From positions 1 to 5,470 of the forward strand of contig JAZTYY010000039.1 in assembly GCA_045637205.1 (NCBI GenBank): a stretch of DNA of 5,470 bases. The letters run 5' to 3'. Positions 5,279 to 5,470 of this stretch are shown here, piece by piece. The first letter of the stretch is position 1; the number at the start of each line of letters is the position of its first letter. Made by a program: the position numbers and the translations under genes. This DNA is from RGIG4608 sp045637205. Lineage in GTDB: Bacteria > Bacillota > Clostridia > Oscillospirales > CAG-272. The notes under the pieces were generated by a model. It was not told the DNA's origin. It worked only from the letters and a program-made list of their open reading frames with translations, and searched no databases.

Positions 5279-5470
5279 TCAAATTTTGATTTGTCTATTA
5301 GTTACTTTTATTGAACAACGGGTCGTCGAGGGTCTCGCCTGCGGGCTCGGTCACGCTCGCGTTCTGACAACACACCGTGTTGTCATTCATTACGCTCACG
5401 ACACTTTGTGGCGTCGACCCCTACGGTTTGTAAGTTGATTTTTGCTAATTTATAGCCATTTTAATAGCAA
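5279..5470 (+). repeat. GC-rich palindromic intergenic repeat, copy 3, with expanded loop
   Basis: The left flank caaattttgatttgtc plus agtta (5280-5302) and the left arm CGGGTCGTCGAGG (5319-5331) match copy 1. The right arm CGTCGACCCCTACGGTTTG (5412-5430) and the tagccatttt tail (5453-5462) match copy 1's right side. Where copy 1 has a 4-base loop, this copy carries about 80 bases (roughly 5332-5411). The inserted segment is GC-rich and contains a perfect 9-bp hairpin, TGACAACAC (5365-5373) with GTGTTGTCA (5377-5385), plus two ACGCTC direct repeats (5353-5358 and 5392-5397). The arms still pair 8 of 9. No ORF was found. The repeat runs to about the window end, so its right limit is uncertain. 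Confidence 0.72.

Noticed and set aside
5319..5425. Integron attC-like site or phage attachment site in copy 3
   Set aside because: No integrase, cassette ORF or paired core-site motifs are present, and the arms match the intergenic repeat copies at 163-190 and 274-301, which explains the structure more simply.

Overview
The window is a compact housekeeping block from a low-to-moderate G+C Gram-positive bacterium, most likely an uncultured gut-type member of class Clostridia (Bacillota). The grounds are strong AGGAGG-type ribosome binding sites, a near-consensus sigma-A promoter, the gene types and order, a MetRS with four zinc-type cysteines and a C-terminal tRNA-binding domain, and GC-rich dispersed palindromic repeats in AT-rich spacers. 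The taxonomic call is inference from style, not from a marker-gene comparison.

Layout. Positions 1-27 look like the last codons of an upstream gene, followed by a good intrinsic terminator (68-98). Positions 113-341 hold two copies of a GC-rich palindromic repeat in inverted orientation. A near-perfect extended -10 promoter (373-401) then starts a run of four plus-strand genes: rbfA (ribosome maturation), a DHH/DHHA1 phosphoesterase of the NrnA type (4-bp overlap with rbfA), metG (methionyl-tRNA synthetase), and a TatD-family metal-dependent hydrolase. Hairpins sit in the metG leader and in the metG-tatD gap. A strong bidirectional terminator (4721-4748) separates tatD from a convergent minus-strand gene for a small four-helix membrane protein (4747-5214). 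The right end (5215-5470) carries that gene's upstream region and a third repeat copy, whose central loop is replaced by about 80 bp containing its own perfect hairpin.

How the genes fit together. The block joins parts of two neighbourhoods common in Bacillota: rbfA-nrnA from the end of the nusA-infB operon, and metG-tatD from the metG-tatD-rnmV-ksgA cluster. The usual linkers (truB, ribF) and followers (rnmV, ksgA) are absent here. The theme is translation and RNA turnover: 30S maturation, removal of very short RNAs, tRNA-Met charging, and nuclease housekeeping.

I see no CRISPR array, phage, transposase, toxin-antitoxin or defence genes, and no convincing undescribed multi-gene system. The most notable material is non-coding: the three-copy repeat family, with one copy carrying an expanded loop.
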